DNA from: an uncultured Succinatimonas sp.
GTDB taxonomy: Bacteria > Pseudomonadota > Gammaproteobacteria > Enterobacterales > Succinivibrionaceae
Length of the DNA: 6,842 nucleotides
Direction of reading: 5' to 3'
Assembly (NCBI GenBank): GCA_902465145.1
Contig: CABQMD010000048.1
Coordinates: 1 to 6,842 of the forward strand
Every line of letters starts with the position of its first letter. Within the stretch, counting starts at the first letter, position 1. This document shows positions 1 through 6,763 of the stretch, one piece after another. Under the pieces are notes generated by a model. The model was not told the DNA's origin. It searched no databases and was given only the letters and a program-made list of their open reading frames with translations. Position numbers and translations under genes: made by a program.

Positions 1-1
1 A

Positions 2-188
2 TCGGGATTAATAGACGTGTTGGAAACAAAGTCTGAGCGGGCATAGTATTAATGTTTTACTGCGGAAAACGGGCATATTTCTCGCAAAAGTGCATAAATA
101 AGCCGTTCCCCCACCTATACTGCAAATTCTGTGGATTAGTTGTGGAAAAATAAGATTTCAACAATAATTTGGTCTTCATTAATCCCGA
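2..188. repeat. 11-bp perfect inverted repeat, 165 bp apart
   Basis: TCGGGATTAAT at 2-12 is exactly the reverse complement of ATTAATCCCGA at 178-188. The repeat does not extend further on either side. The enclosed 165 bases have no credible gene. The arrangement could be the ends of a small MITE-like element or chance pairing in AT-rich DNA. The window begins one base before the left arm, so a target-site duplication cannot be checked. Confidence 0.35.
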
Positions 189-613
189 AAAAACACTGAT
201 CATGCCGTACCTACGGCAACGCTTGAGATCCTGGTGCGGGTAAATTAAGAAAAGCAGAGCGGTGATTTATGGTTAAAGCGATATGATGACTGACGGCGAT
301 CTTAATTTCAGGCTGTTTATATTTATAGTACCAAACGGATATTCATGAATAAGATCACCGGTGTTTAGTACCATTTAGACCTTAAAATCGCTTATTTAAG
401 CCTTTTACGCTGTATTTTTAGTTTTTTCTTATAGGGGATACAAAGAAACTTCATTTGGCATAACGGTCAAAGTTCTGAATTTTTAGACTTTATGACAGCT
501 CTTTAAGATATTAGTATTAGTCCTGTCTTGAGCTTACCGTCGTTAGTGAAAGAACAGCAAGCTTTCTTCATTTGTGTAAGATGATTTATAAAAGTTTAGT
601 AAGGAAAGTTCCT
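189..613. other. AT-rich stretch with no supported gene
   Basis: All frames are broken by stops at short intervals. The longest start-led frame noticed, near 282-347, is about 21 codons and lacks a clear ribosome binding site. Small structures are present: a 7-bp stem with a CC loop at 203-218 (TGCCGTA/TACGGCA), the palindrome CACCGGTG at 356-363, and a direct repeat TAGTACCA at 326-333 and 366-373. None is linked to a recognisable element. I see no tRNA-like fold or CRISPR periodicity. Confidence 0.5.
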
Positions 614-763
614 ATGTCCAATTAAAAAACAGATCTTCTATATTCGGCACTGTGGTCTGCAGCAGATGAGATGCGCAAACTCATCTCATCACTTATCAAA
701 GCGTTGTACGTGATCAATTTCGACGATTATGAAGACGCTGCCTTGGGAGATGCATACCGATAA
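614..763 (+). pseudogene. Possible degraded start of a type I methylase-like gene
   Basis: An AAGGAA ribosome binding site at 601-606 lies 7 bases before ATG at 614, but the fourth codon is TAA (623-625). Beyond that stop the frame is open to TAA at 761-763 and encodes KTDLLYSALWSAADEMR, followed by about 30 residues ending in ALGDAYR. The LYSALWSAADEMR stretch resembles the N-terminus of type I restriction HsdM subunits, where a Leu/Trp/Ala-rich helix precedes the conserved YK region. ALGDAYR recalls the later GDAYE segment of HsdM, which would imply a large internal deletion. These likenesses come from memory of the family and are weak. One substitution in the TAA codon would restore the opening. 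The binding site lies in a small inverted repeat, AGGAA-AG-TTCCT (602-613). Confidence 0.3.
665..690. repeat. Hairpin with 9-bp perfect stem
   Basis: GATGAGATG at 665-673 pairs perfectly with CATCTCATC at 682-690 around an 8-base loop (CGCAAACT). No T-tract follows on either strand, so it is not a standard intrinsic terminator. It lies inside the degraded frame at 614-763. It may be a small palindromic duplication or the recognition site of an unknown regulator. Confidence 0.45.
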
Positions 764-1043
764 CTTTAAAGGTAAGCAGGCTATCAACGTTTTAAATGAT
801 CGCATCAACTGGAGCATTGATGCGCAACTTAAGACCTTTTCAAAGCGTTGGTGTGTACTGCTTTCAGATCTGCAATATTTTGCTTACTCCTGGCGTGAAG
901 GTGAGAATATCAATTTGAAAAATGACTTTGAAAGATACAAAGCCAACGGCGGGGAACTGTCAAAACTCAAATATTTAAAGACAGTAAGGCAGGAAGCTTC
1001 CTCTCTTATCCTCAATGATATAAGACCTCTGATTATAAGATAG
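729..1043 (+). CDS. Hypothetical protein, possibly a gene fragment
   Basis: A 104-residue frame starts at ATG 729 after an in-frame TGA at 711-713. I do not recognise the product. It is hydrophilic and probably mostly helical, rich in Lys, Leu, Asn and Arg, with two tryptophans in SKRW and YSWREG. It has no signal peptide, membrane segment or obvious catalytic motif. No ribosome binding site precedes 729, and the first codons overlap the end of the 614-763 frame, so the true start is doubtful. Two consecutive TAG codons end it at 1041-1046, and the same frame reopens at 1080. It is therefore probably a piece of a decayed longer gene. The last residues (KTVRQEASSLILNDI) faintly resemble the helical N-terminal part of some transposases, but too weakly to assign. 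Confidence 0.3.
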   Translation: MKTLPWEMHTDNFKGKQAINVLNDRINWSIDAQLKTFSKRWCVLLSDLQYFAYSWREGENINLKNDFERYKANGGELSKLKYLKTVRQEASSLILNDIRPLIIR

Positions 1044-1079
1044 TAGCAAAACTTGTTAGCTCCTATAAGATGGAAATAA

Positions 1080-1232
1080 AAAAGTGAACAAGATCGCTTA
1101 AATAAGCATTTTTCAGAGTTTTGCGGTCCTAAATGCATGAAGAAAAAATTAAGAGCTGTCAGAACTGTTTTGGACAAAGAAACGATCACTGACACACATG
1201 GCAGAGGACAAAAGTTTTGTTTTGCCCTCTGA
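1080..1232 (+). pseudogene. Remnant C-terminal coding stretch, unknown protein
   Basis: This is an open stretch of 50 codons in the same reading frame as 729-1043. It is separated from that frame by TAG TAG (1041-1046) and TAA (1077-1079), and ends at TGA 1230-1232. It encodes a basic, cysteine-containing segment (FCGPKCMKKKLRAVRTVLD, then THGRGQKFCF) and lacks a start with a ribosome binding site. A second frame across the gap (about 1032-1076) reads IVAKLVSSYKMEIKK before a stop, which suggests at least one frameshift as well as stops. I do not recognise the family. The best reading is the tail of a decayed gene covering roughly 729-1232. Confidence 0.28.
1202..1231. terminator. Hairpin downstream of pdxT, possible terminator
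   Basis: CAGAGGACAAAA (1202-1213) pairs with TTTTGCCCTCTG (1220-1231), giving a 12-position stem with one A/C mismatch and a 6-base loop (GTTTTG). It begins 8 bases beyond the pdxT stop codon, where an operon terminator would be expected. No T-run follows the stem on the minus strand, so it is not a textbook intrinsic terminator. It overlaps the end of the degraded plus-strand frame. Confidence 0.5.
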
Positions 1233-1239
1233 ATTAAAC

Positions 1240-1806
1240 TTAGGCGTGAAGTTGTTTTAAAAAACGGCAGTGAACAGCCATGCTCTCATCAAGCTCGGGG
1301 TGAAATGCCAGTGCGGTTTGATGTTTATATTGCACGGCATAAATGTTGTCACCGTCACAAGCCAAGACCTTTACCTCAGGGCTTACTTTTGTGATCACCG
1401 GAGCACGGATAAAGGTCATGGGGATCTGCCCGACATCTCCGTAATTTAAGCTGGTGTGAAAACTTCCCAACTGCCTGCCGAAAGCATTGCGCTTTACTGT
1501 GATCGGAATCGTGCCGAACCATACGGTATCGTCATCTTCGAGTTTTGACGCCAGAAGAATGAGTCCTGCACAGGTTGCCAAAACCGGTAAGCCAGCTTCA
1601 ATTCTCTCCTTTAACGGATTAAAGAGATCAAGTTCGTGCAGGAGCTTGCCCATTACGGTACTCTCTCCTCCTGGGAGTATCAAACCGTCAAAGGATTTTT
1701 TAAGATCTGCTGCTTGCCTTATTTCAAAGCACTCTTCGCCAAGTGCGTGCAACACTTTTTCGTGCTCGGCAAAAGCTCCCTGCAGAGCTAAAACCGCGAC
1801 TGTCAT
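1240..1806 (-). CDS. pdxT: PLP synthase glutaminase subunit PdxT
   Basis: A class I glutamine amidotransferase of 188 residues, the normal family length. It hydrolyses glutamine and passes ammonia to PdxS in the cytosolic DXP-independent PLP synthase. Visible family features are the start [15 protein letters not shown], the oxyanion motif PGGEST at 45-50, the nucleophile Cys79 in LATCAGLILL, the RNAFGRQ segment at 106-112, and the other triad members His169 and Glu171 in FHPELD. The ATG (1806-1804) overlaps the pdxS stop as TAATG, with an AGAGAGGG ribosome binding site a few bases upstream inside pdxS. This indicates translational coupling in a two-gene operon. All catalytic residues are present and nothing suggests loss of function. 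Confidence 0.97.
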   Translation of the reverse strand: MTVAVLALQGAFAEHEKVLHALGEECFEIRQAADLKKSFDGLILPGGESTVMGKLLHELDLFNPLKERIEAGLPVLATCAGLILLASKLEDDDTVWFGTIPITVKRNAFGRQLGSFHTSLNYGDVGQIPMTFIRAPVITKVSPEVKVLACDGDNIYAVQYKHQTALAFHPELDESMAVHCRFLKQLHA

Positions 1807-2687
1807 TATTTCCCTCTCTCAGCCATGAGAACTTTGATTTCATTTTCGTTAATGCCGACCATGGCTTCACCCAAGTTTTCAGAGAGTTTTGCGATCATCT
1901 TCGCATCGTTATAGTTGGTAGTGGCCTTAACTATGGCTGCAGCGCGTTTGGCAGGATCTCCTGATTTGAAGATCCCGGAGCCTACGAACACGCCTTCGGC
2001 ACCCAATTGCATCATGAGAGCGGCATCAGCAGGAGTGGCTACGCCGCCTGCTGCGAAATTGACTACCGGCAGACGTCTGTGCTTGTGTACATAGGCAACC
2101 AATTCAACCGGTACGGCAAGGCGTTTGGCTTCCTCATACAATTCGTCCTCGCGCATGGATACGATTTTGGCTATGCCCTGATTCATCACGCGCATGTGGC
2201 GCACAGCCTGTACGATGTCGCCGGTGCCGGGTTCTCCTTTGGTACGGATCATGGATGCACCTTCGGCGATGCGACGAAGTGCTTCGCCGAGATCGCGGGC
2301 ACCGCATACGAACGGAACTGAGAATTTGGTCTTGTCGATGTGATAGACGTCATCTGCAGGGGACAGCACTTCAGATTCGTCGATGTAGTCGATCTCAATG
2401 GCTTCGAGGATCCTGGCCTCAACAATATGACCGATACGGCATTTTGCCATGACCGGAATAGACACGGCTTCTTGGATGCCGCGGATCATGGCAGGATCCG
2501 ACATACGCGAAACGCCGCCTGCTGCGCGGATGTCGGCAGGAATGCGCTCCAAAGCCATTACGGCGCAGGCACCGGCTGCCTCGGCTATTTTTGCTTGTTC
2601 AGGGGTGGTGACATCCATGATCACGCCGCCTTTTAACATTTGGGCCAGCTCTTTGTTGAGTTTGTAACGATCCTGTTGCTGTTCCAT
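1806..2687 (-). CDS. pdxS: PLP synthase lyase subunit PdxS
   Basis: The 293-residue synthase subunit condenses ribose 5-phosphate, glyceraldehyde 3-phosphate and ammonia from PdxT into pyridoxal 5'-phosphate. In the known family it is a TIM barrel that assembles into a dodecamer decorated with PdxT. Family signatures run throughout: MDVTTPEQA with Asp25, [24 protein letters not shown] with Lys82, [19 protein letters not shown] with Lys150, and [20 protein letters not shown]. Asp25, Lys82 and Lys150 match the residues that handle the pentose and intermediates in Bacillus PdxS. I chose the ATG at 2687 over an upstream in-frame start at 2807. [11 protein letters not shown] matches the family N-terminus, TAGGAG lies 7 bases upstream, and the longer form would add 40 atypical residues and run into the divergent regulator's start. 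Confidence 0.98.
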   Translation of the reverse strand: MEQQQDRYKLNKELAQMLKGGVIMDVTTPEQAKIAEAAGACAVMALERIPADIRAAGGVSRMSDPAMIRGIQEAVSIPVMAKCRIGHIVEARILEAIEIDYIDESEVLSPADDVYHIDKTKFSVPFVCGARDLGEALRRIAEGASMIRTKGEPGTGDIVQAVRHMRVMNQGIAKIVSMREDELYEEAKRLAVPVELVAYVHKHRRLPVVNFAAGGVATPADAALMMQLGAEGVFVGSGIFKSGDPAKRAAAIVKATTNYNDAKMIAKLSENLGEAMVGINENEIKVLMAERGK

Positions 2688-2805
2688 TTTTGTACTCCTA
2701 AAGAGAATTCTTACTTGATGAAACAATATTTTGTGCAAAACTGGCTTTATTAAAATAATCAGTTTGGATATATTCAGTAAGGTCAGATAAAAGAAGGCAG
2801 TGATC
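2688..2805. promoter_or_regulatory. Divergent pdxS / pdxR control region with operator-like repeats
   Basis: This 118-base AT-rich gap must hold the promoters for both divergent units. CAAAACTG (2736-2743) and CAGTTTGG (2760-2767) are inverted copies matching at 7 of 8 positions, with a 16-base spacer. A related direct copy, TCAGTAAGG (2774-2782), lies 15 bases after TCAGTTTGG (2759-2767). Characterised PdxR proteins bind repeated half-sites in the shared pdxR-pdxST region, so this cluster is the natural operator candidate. Promoter hexamers are weak. TATATT (2769-2774) could be the -10 of the regulator, and TTGCAC read on the minus strand (2738-2733) could be a pdxS -35. Ribosome binding sites lie at 2695-2700 (minus) and about 2791-2797 (plus). 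Confidence 0.55.
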
Positions 2806-4206
2806 ATGCTTACCTATACCTTGCAAAAAAACAGTTCAGATCCCCTGTATATTTCATTGTACAAATGCCTGCGTAACGACATTCGTTCAGGATTTTTGCA
2901 TGCTGGAGAACGTTTACCGTCCAAACGTGCTTTTGCCGTGAATCTGGGTATAAGCGTGATCACGGTTGAAAATGCGTATGAGCGTCTTTGCGATGAGGGT
3001 TATGTTTTTTCCATGCCCAAGCGCGGATATTACGTAAGCGATCTCAAGAATTTTAAGAAAAATAACGAAACTGTATCCGTGCTAAAAGACATAGTGAAAC
3101 AAGATGCAGGTTCAGGAAAATTGCTGGCGGATTTTTCAAGTAATGAATGTGATCCCGAAGCTTTTCCTTTTTCGGTGTGGTCGCATCTTATGCGTCAGGT
3201 TTTAAATGAAAGACGCAATCAATTGCTGATGAATTCCCCAGGTAGCGGACTTTGGGAACTGAGGGAGGCCGTGGCACAGCATCTTAAGGCTTATCACGGC
3301 ATGAAGGTGTTGCCTGAGCAGGTGGTTATAGGTGCAGGTACTGAATATCTTATGGGCAGACTTATTGAGCTTTTGGGATTTGATCTTACCTATGCCTCAG
3401 AAGATCCTGGATATGAGCGTATAGCTTGCATCTTTAAAAGTCACGGAGTAAAACATCTGGGAATAAGGTTGGATGAATTCGGACTGTCAGAGCGTGAGCT
3501 TGAGCTTACGGATGCGCAGGTAGTGCATATTTCTCCTTCGCATCAATTTCCTACCGGCATAGTGATGCCGGTATCGCGCCGTTATGAGTTGTTAGGATGG
3601 GCTTCGGCAAAAAGCGGTCGTTATATCATCGAGGATGACTACGACTCAGAATATCGGATCACCGGACGTCCGCTGTCCACCTTGCAAAGTATAGATGCCG
3701 AAGGCAAGGTCATCTATATGAACACCTTTACCAAGACATTGGCTTCGACCATGCGTGTAAGTTACATGGTTTTGCCGTTGAAATTGTGCACAAGTTTTGA
3801 GAAGAAACTCTCTTTTTACTCGTGTACGGTTTCAAATTTCGAGCAATATGCTTTGGCCGCTTTTTTAAAAAGCGGTGCCTTTGAGACGCATTTAAACCGT
3901 ATGCGCAGACTGCTTGCAAAAAAACGCGACAGTCTTTTAAGCCTTATAGAAAAAAGCAAATTGTATGCAAAATGCAAAATTGAAAATCAAAGCAACGGTC
4001 TGCATTTTTTACTGAGAGTAGACACTGCATACACAGATGATGAATGCGTGCAAAGAGCACTGTCATGCGGGGTAAAGATAGTACCGCTGTCAAAATTCAG
4101 GAGAATTGAAAAAAAAGATGAACATGTCTTTGTGATAGGTTATTCGGCAGTAAAACTTACTGATATGTCGCAGGCGGTCAAAGCCTTGGAGCATGCTCTG
4201 CTTTAA
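2806..4206 (+). CDS. pdxR: MocR/GntR-family PLP-sensing regulator, PdxR-like
   Basis: A 466-residue MocR-type transcription factor. Residues 1-80 form a GntR winged helix-turn-helix ([15 protein letters not shown], then [14 protein letters not shown] and a wing PKRGYYV). A linker of about 25 residues follows, then a fold-type I aminotransferase-like domain from about 107 to the end. That domain keeps the PLP-site signatures: [17 protein letters not shown] (144-160), SPSHQFPTG (243-251), EDDYDSEYR (276-284), and Lys310 in TFTKTLAS as the likely PLP Schiff-base lysine. Divergence from pdxST matches known PdxR regulators, which sense PLP, control the synthase and often repress themselves; the exact mode here is inferred. 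I chose ATG 2806 because AAGAAGG ends 8 bases upstream, whereas the GTG at 2800 is only 2 bases from it. Another MocR role is possible but less likely given the neighbours. Confidence 0.88.
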   Translation: MLTYTLQKNSSDPLYISLYKCLRNDIRSGFLHAGERLPSKRAFAVNLGISVITVENAYERLCDEGYVFSMPKRGYYVSDLKNFKKNNETVSVLKDIVKQDAGSGKLLADFSSNECDPEAFPFSVWSHLMRQVLNERRNQLLMNSPGSGLWELREAVAQHLKAYHGMKVLPEQVVIGAGTEYLMGRLIELLGFDLTYASEDPGYERIACIFKSHGVKHLGIRLDEFGLSERELELTDAQVVHISPSHQFPTGIVMPVSRRYELLGWASAKSGRYIIEDDYDSEYRITGRPLSTLQSIDAEGKVIYMNTFTKTLASTMRVSYMVLPLKLCTSFEKKLSFYSCTVSNFEQYALAAFLKSGAFETHLNRMRRLLAKKRDSLLSLIEKSKLYAKCKIENQSNGLHFLLRVDTAYTDDECVQRALSCGVKIVPLSKFRRIEKKDEHVFVIGYSAVKLTDMSQAVKALEHALL

Positions 4207-4212
4207 CCACTA

Positions 4213-4231
4213 CCCCTGCGAAAAGCAGGGG
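4213..4231. terminator. Terminator between convergent pdxR and dapE
   Basis: CCCCTGC (4213-4219) and GCAGGGG (4225-4231) form a perfect 7-bp GC-rich stem with a GAAAA loop. It starts 6 bases after the regulator's TAA and ends 11 bases before the dapE stop on the other strand. On the plus strand CAGTATTTTA follows, a modest T-tract. On the minus strand the tail is poorer. It most likely ends the regulator transcript and may also act on dapE. Confidence 0.8.
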
Positions 4232-4242
4232 CAGTATTTTAC

Positions 4243-5439
4243 TTAAGCCATGAGTTTTGTAAGAGCTTTGACGTAGATCTCCTGCAACTGTTGCAATGAT
4301 GACAAAGATACATGCTCGTTGGCTCGGTGTATGGTTTCGGTGATGGGGCCGAATTCCATGGTTTCAACGCCTAAAGGTGCGATGAAACGTCCGTCCGAGG
4401 TACCGCCCGAGGTGGTAAATACCGGCTCTCTGCCCATCACTTCTGTGACGCAGGTTTTCATGATATCGAGTAGTTTTCCTCCTTTGGTAAGGAAGTACGG
4501 CCCTTCATAACTCCAGTCGTAATCGCATTTAATGTGCAAATTATCGGCAATTTCACATACATGTTTTTTAATGCTTTCAAATGATTGCAGATCATTGAAG
4601 CGGAAATTGCAACGCATGGTATAAGTGCCGGGCACCACGTTGTCAGCTCCGGTACCGCAACGGCAGTTTGAAACCTGAAATGAAGTGGGCGGGAAGAATT
4701 CAGAGCCAAGATCGCAGGGATTGTCGATGAGAGCGCAGATAAGCCTTGCTGCATGATGAGCCGCGTTGTCACAGCTTTCGGGTACGGCCACGTGTCCTTG
4801 GATCCCGTGTACGGTAATGGTGACGTTGACATCTCCGCGGCGTCCGTTTTTGATTTCATCGCCGAAGGTTTTGACCGATGATGGTTCGGGGATCAGACAG
4901 TAATCAGGGATCAGATCGTGCTCTTTTAGATATTCTACGCAGAAGGGGACTCCTCCTACGGCATCGCCTTCTTCGTTTGAGGTTATAAGCAGACCTACGC
5001 TGCCTTTATGCTCAGGATGCTCTTGTACAAACTGCAACAAAGCTTCGGTCATGGCCGCATCTCCGCCTTTCATGTCGGCACTGCCGCGTCCGTAGAGGCA
5101 GGGTTCACCGTCAAGTTCATAGATGTCGCCGCAGTAAGGATCGTGATCCCATTGACAGTGATCGCCTTCCGGAACTACGTCGGTATGACCTAAAAACATG
5201 GCAAAAGGTCTGGTGTTGCCATGAATAGCTAAAAGGTTGGTAGTGCCTTTTTCCTGCAAAGTCTCGCAGTGAAAACCTGCCTTTTCCAATTTCTCTCTGA
5301 TAAGTTTCTGACAGCCGTTGTCATTGGGGGTTACAGATTTAATCCTGACCAAAGCCTGAGCCAAAGCCTGAACTTTGGTAAGTTTTGGTGAAAGCTTTAA
5401 AGCTTCTGATGTATTGGCTGAACTTGGTGAATGCTGCAT
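4243..5439 (-). CDS. dapE: Succinyl-diaminopimelate desuccinylase DapE
   Basis: An M20 family dizinc amidohydrolase of 398 residues. It hydrolyses N-succinyl-LL-2,6-diaminopimelate to LL-diaminopimelate and succinate in the cytosol, the succinylase route to lysine and peptidoglycan meso-DAP. The key residues are present: His85 in LGHTDVVP, Asp87, bridging Asp122 in GRGSADMKGG, catalytic and metal Glu156/Glu157 in TSNEEGD, Glu185 in PEPSS, and His371 in ETIHRANE. The KNGRRGDVNVTITVHGIQGHVA block and GGTSDGRFIA are typical DapE rather than ArgE. The protein is about 20 residues longer than the usual 375 or so, through a Ser/Leu-rich N-terminal extension. The ATG is supported by GAAGGA 9 bases upstream, and no other ATG occurs before residue 81. 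Terminators on both sides indicate a single-gene unit. Confidence 0.95.
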   Translation of the reverse strand: MQHSPSSANTSEALKLSPKLTKVQALAQALVRIKSVTPNDNGCQKLIREKLEKAGFHCETLQEKGTTNLLAIHGNTRPFAMFLGHTDVVPEGDHCQWDHDPYCGDIYELDGEPCLYGRGSADMKGGDAAMTEALLQFVQEHPEHKGSVGLLITSNEEGDAVGGVPFCVEYLKEHDLIPDYCLIPEPSSVKTFGDEIKNGRRGDVNVTITVHGIQGHVAVPESCDNAAHHAARLICALIDNPCDLGSEFFPPTSFQVSNCRCGTGADNVVPGTYTMRCNFRFNDLQSFESIKKHVCEIADNLHIKCDYDWSYEGPYFLTKGGKLLDIMKTCVTEVMGREPVFTTSGGTSDGRFIAPLGVETMEFGPITETIHRANEHVSLSSLQQLQEIYVKALTKLMA

Positions 5440-5469
5440 AAAATGATGTCCTTCAATGTTACCTTCGGC

Positions 5470-5475
5470 ATTGTA
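5470..5475 (-). promoter_or_regulatory. Possible dapE -10 element
   Basis: Read on the minus strand this is TACAAT, a good -10 hexamer, about 30 bases upstream of the dapE start codon. No convincing -35 hexamer lies 16-18 bases further upstream. A promoter is expected in this gap because two hairpins separate dapE from the upstream dehydrogenase remnant. Confidence 0.3.
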
Positions 5476-5519
5476 ACAAAACGGATCATCTTGCAGTCTG
5501 TTTGCAGAGCGGTTTACAG

Positions 5520-5544
5520 AAAAAGCACGGAAAAGGTGCTTTTT
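5520..5544. terminator. Bidirectional hairpin, terminator-like
   Basis: AAAAAGCAC (5520-5528) and GTGCTTTTT (5536-5544) form a perfect 9-bp stem around GGAAAAG. The GC-containing core followed by five T residues occurs on both strands, the usual form of a bidirectional intrinsic terminator. Together with the hairpin at 5553-5591 it insulates dapE from read-through out of the dehydrogenase locus. Confidence 0.65.
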
Positions 5545-5552
5545 AAAAAGAA

Positions 5553-5591
5553 CAACGCAACTAAAAAATTTTGGCCTTTTCAGTTGCGTTG
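5553..5591 (-). terminator. Terminator of the dehydrogenase gene
   Basis: CAACGCAACT (5553-5562) pairs perfectly with AGTTGCGTTG (5582-5591) over 10 bp, with a 19-base A/T-rich loop. The stem begins 9 bases beyond the dehydrogenase stop codon. On the minus strand it is followed by TTCTTTTT, a suitable U-tract. Its position and tail make it the natural end of the dehydrogenase transcript. Confidence 0.72.
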
Positions 5592-5599
5592 CATGTTGA

Positions 5600-6763
5600 T
5601 TAGGAGTTTTCTTTGATCACTTTGATGTAGATCTCTTTCATCTCCTCACGGGTAAGCTCTTTTGGATTGTTATTAAGCAGTCTTGTTACCTTGGAGGCGC
5701 TCTCAACAAGTTCGTCAACCACATCCAACGTTATGCCTTTGGCTTTGAAATCAAGGCTGATCCCGAGATCTTTGTTCAGAGCATAGAGTTCCTTTACAAA
5801 GAGATCTGCACATTCTTCATCGCTCTTGCCGTTGCAGTCAAGATCCATGGCTTTGGCCATCACTGCATATTTTTCAATGCATGATGATTTGTTGGCATCC
5901 ATTACCTGAGGCATCAAAATGGCATTGGACAGACCGTGAGGAATATGATAACGACCGCCTAAAGGATAGGATAGGGCGTGAATTGCGGTGGTTCCTGACG
6001 AGGCAATGGCTATTCCTCCGAAGGTTGAGGCAACTTGCATAAGTTCGCGGGCTTTGAGATTTTTGGGATCCTGATAGCATTTGCGCAAGCTTTTTGCGGC
6101 AAGTTTTATACCGTGCAGGGAGAATGATTCGCTAAGCGGATTGTTTTTCTTGGAGATATAGCATTCCATGAGCTGGCACAGGGCATCGATCCCGGTATTG
6201 GCGGTGATATGAGGTGGCAATCCTACGGTTAACACTGGATCCAATAAGGCTACGTCGCAGATCATGAGATCGCTTACTATACCTACCTTTAACTGCTCTT
6301 CAGGGACCAGCACTATGGCATTGGGGGGGCTTCTGATCCTGTGCCGGAGGTAGTCTGGATCATGACGGTAGGAACTCCTCGTACCATGGGTTTTACTCCC
6401 TTAATCATCTCCTTTAAAGATACGGTATTCGTAAGCATCAGCGCGACGAGTTTTGCCGTGTCCATGGATGAGCCGCCGCCTATGGCGACGATGGCATCGC
6501 ATGCGCGTTCTTTGGACTGCTCAAAGATATGCTGTACCTGCTCGTACGAAGGCTCGGGGGGGAACGTCGTGGATCACGTGTACGGTTATTTGGGCATCTT
6601 CGAGCAATTTTTCCGCGCCTTTGGTAAGCCCCAAAGCATATACGCCTTCATCGGTGATGATTTCAACTGCCTTGGAGCAGGCAAATATATTGGCTTCGGT
6701 GTTGCAACTGGGAGTACGCGAAGGAAAGAAAAGTGCTTTTGCCGGTTCTTTGTTTGAGCTTAT
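5600..6763 (-). pseudogene. Iron-containing alcohol dehydrogenase, frameshifted
   Basis: A group III (Fe-type) NAD(P)-dependent alcohol dehydrogenase, normally interconverting alcohols and aldehydes in fermentation; the substrate cannot be told. The gene lies in three pieces. From 6763 to 6563 one frame gives ITDEGVYALGLTKGAEKLL. A C7 tract (6556-6562 on plus) then shifts to a second frame carrying the nucleotide-binding GGGSSMDTAK and TTSGTGSEA. A second C7 tract (6323-6329) shifts back to the first frame, which runs to TAA at 5600. Without the shifts, stops arise at 6523-6521 and 6315-6313. The shifts cancel, and the corrected product would be about 387 residues, the family length. His262 and His276 (IHALSYPLGG, IPHGLSN) and Asp193 fit metal ligands, but the usual His four residues after Asp193 is Gln197. 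The start position reads ATA. GTG 6313 could start only a C-terminal fragment of 237 residues. Confidence 0.85.

Noticed and set aside
1..117. Minus-strand broken frame (ALLREICPFSAVKH, stop, YYARSDFVSNTSINPD) and a plus-strand frame ending at TAG 44-46
   Set aside because: Both are too short and truncated by the window edge to separate gene ends from chance frames.
326..373. Direct repeat TAGTACCA twice, 40 bases apart
   Set aside because: There are only two 8-base copies with no third copy and no conserved spacing, so neither CRISPR-like nor a clear iteron.
390..1107. GCTTATTTAAGC (390-401) and GCTTAAATAAGC (1096-1107)
   Set aside because: These near-palindromic AT-rich 12-mers are far apart and plausible by chance. 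No element boundaries accompany them.
884..1195. Minus-strand frame of about 103 codons
   Set aside because: It overlaps the plus-strand remnant, has hydrophobic low-complexity composition, no ribosome binding site was seen, and it resembles nothing recognisable.
2688..2807. A longer PdxS starting at 2807
   Set aside because: It would add 40 hydrophobic, non-family residues and overlap the regulator start. The ATG at 2687 has a proper TAGGAG site and matches the family N-terminus.
4458..4859. Minus-strand frame of about 133 codons inside dapE
   Set aside because: It is a shadow in another frame of a clearly conserved dapE.
6341..6757. Long plus-strand open frame opposite the dehydrogenase
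   Set aside because: It is the antisense of the dehydrogenase N-terminal half. The minus strand carries the conserved GGGSSMDTAK and TTSGTGSE motifs, and the plus frame resembles no known family.
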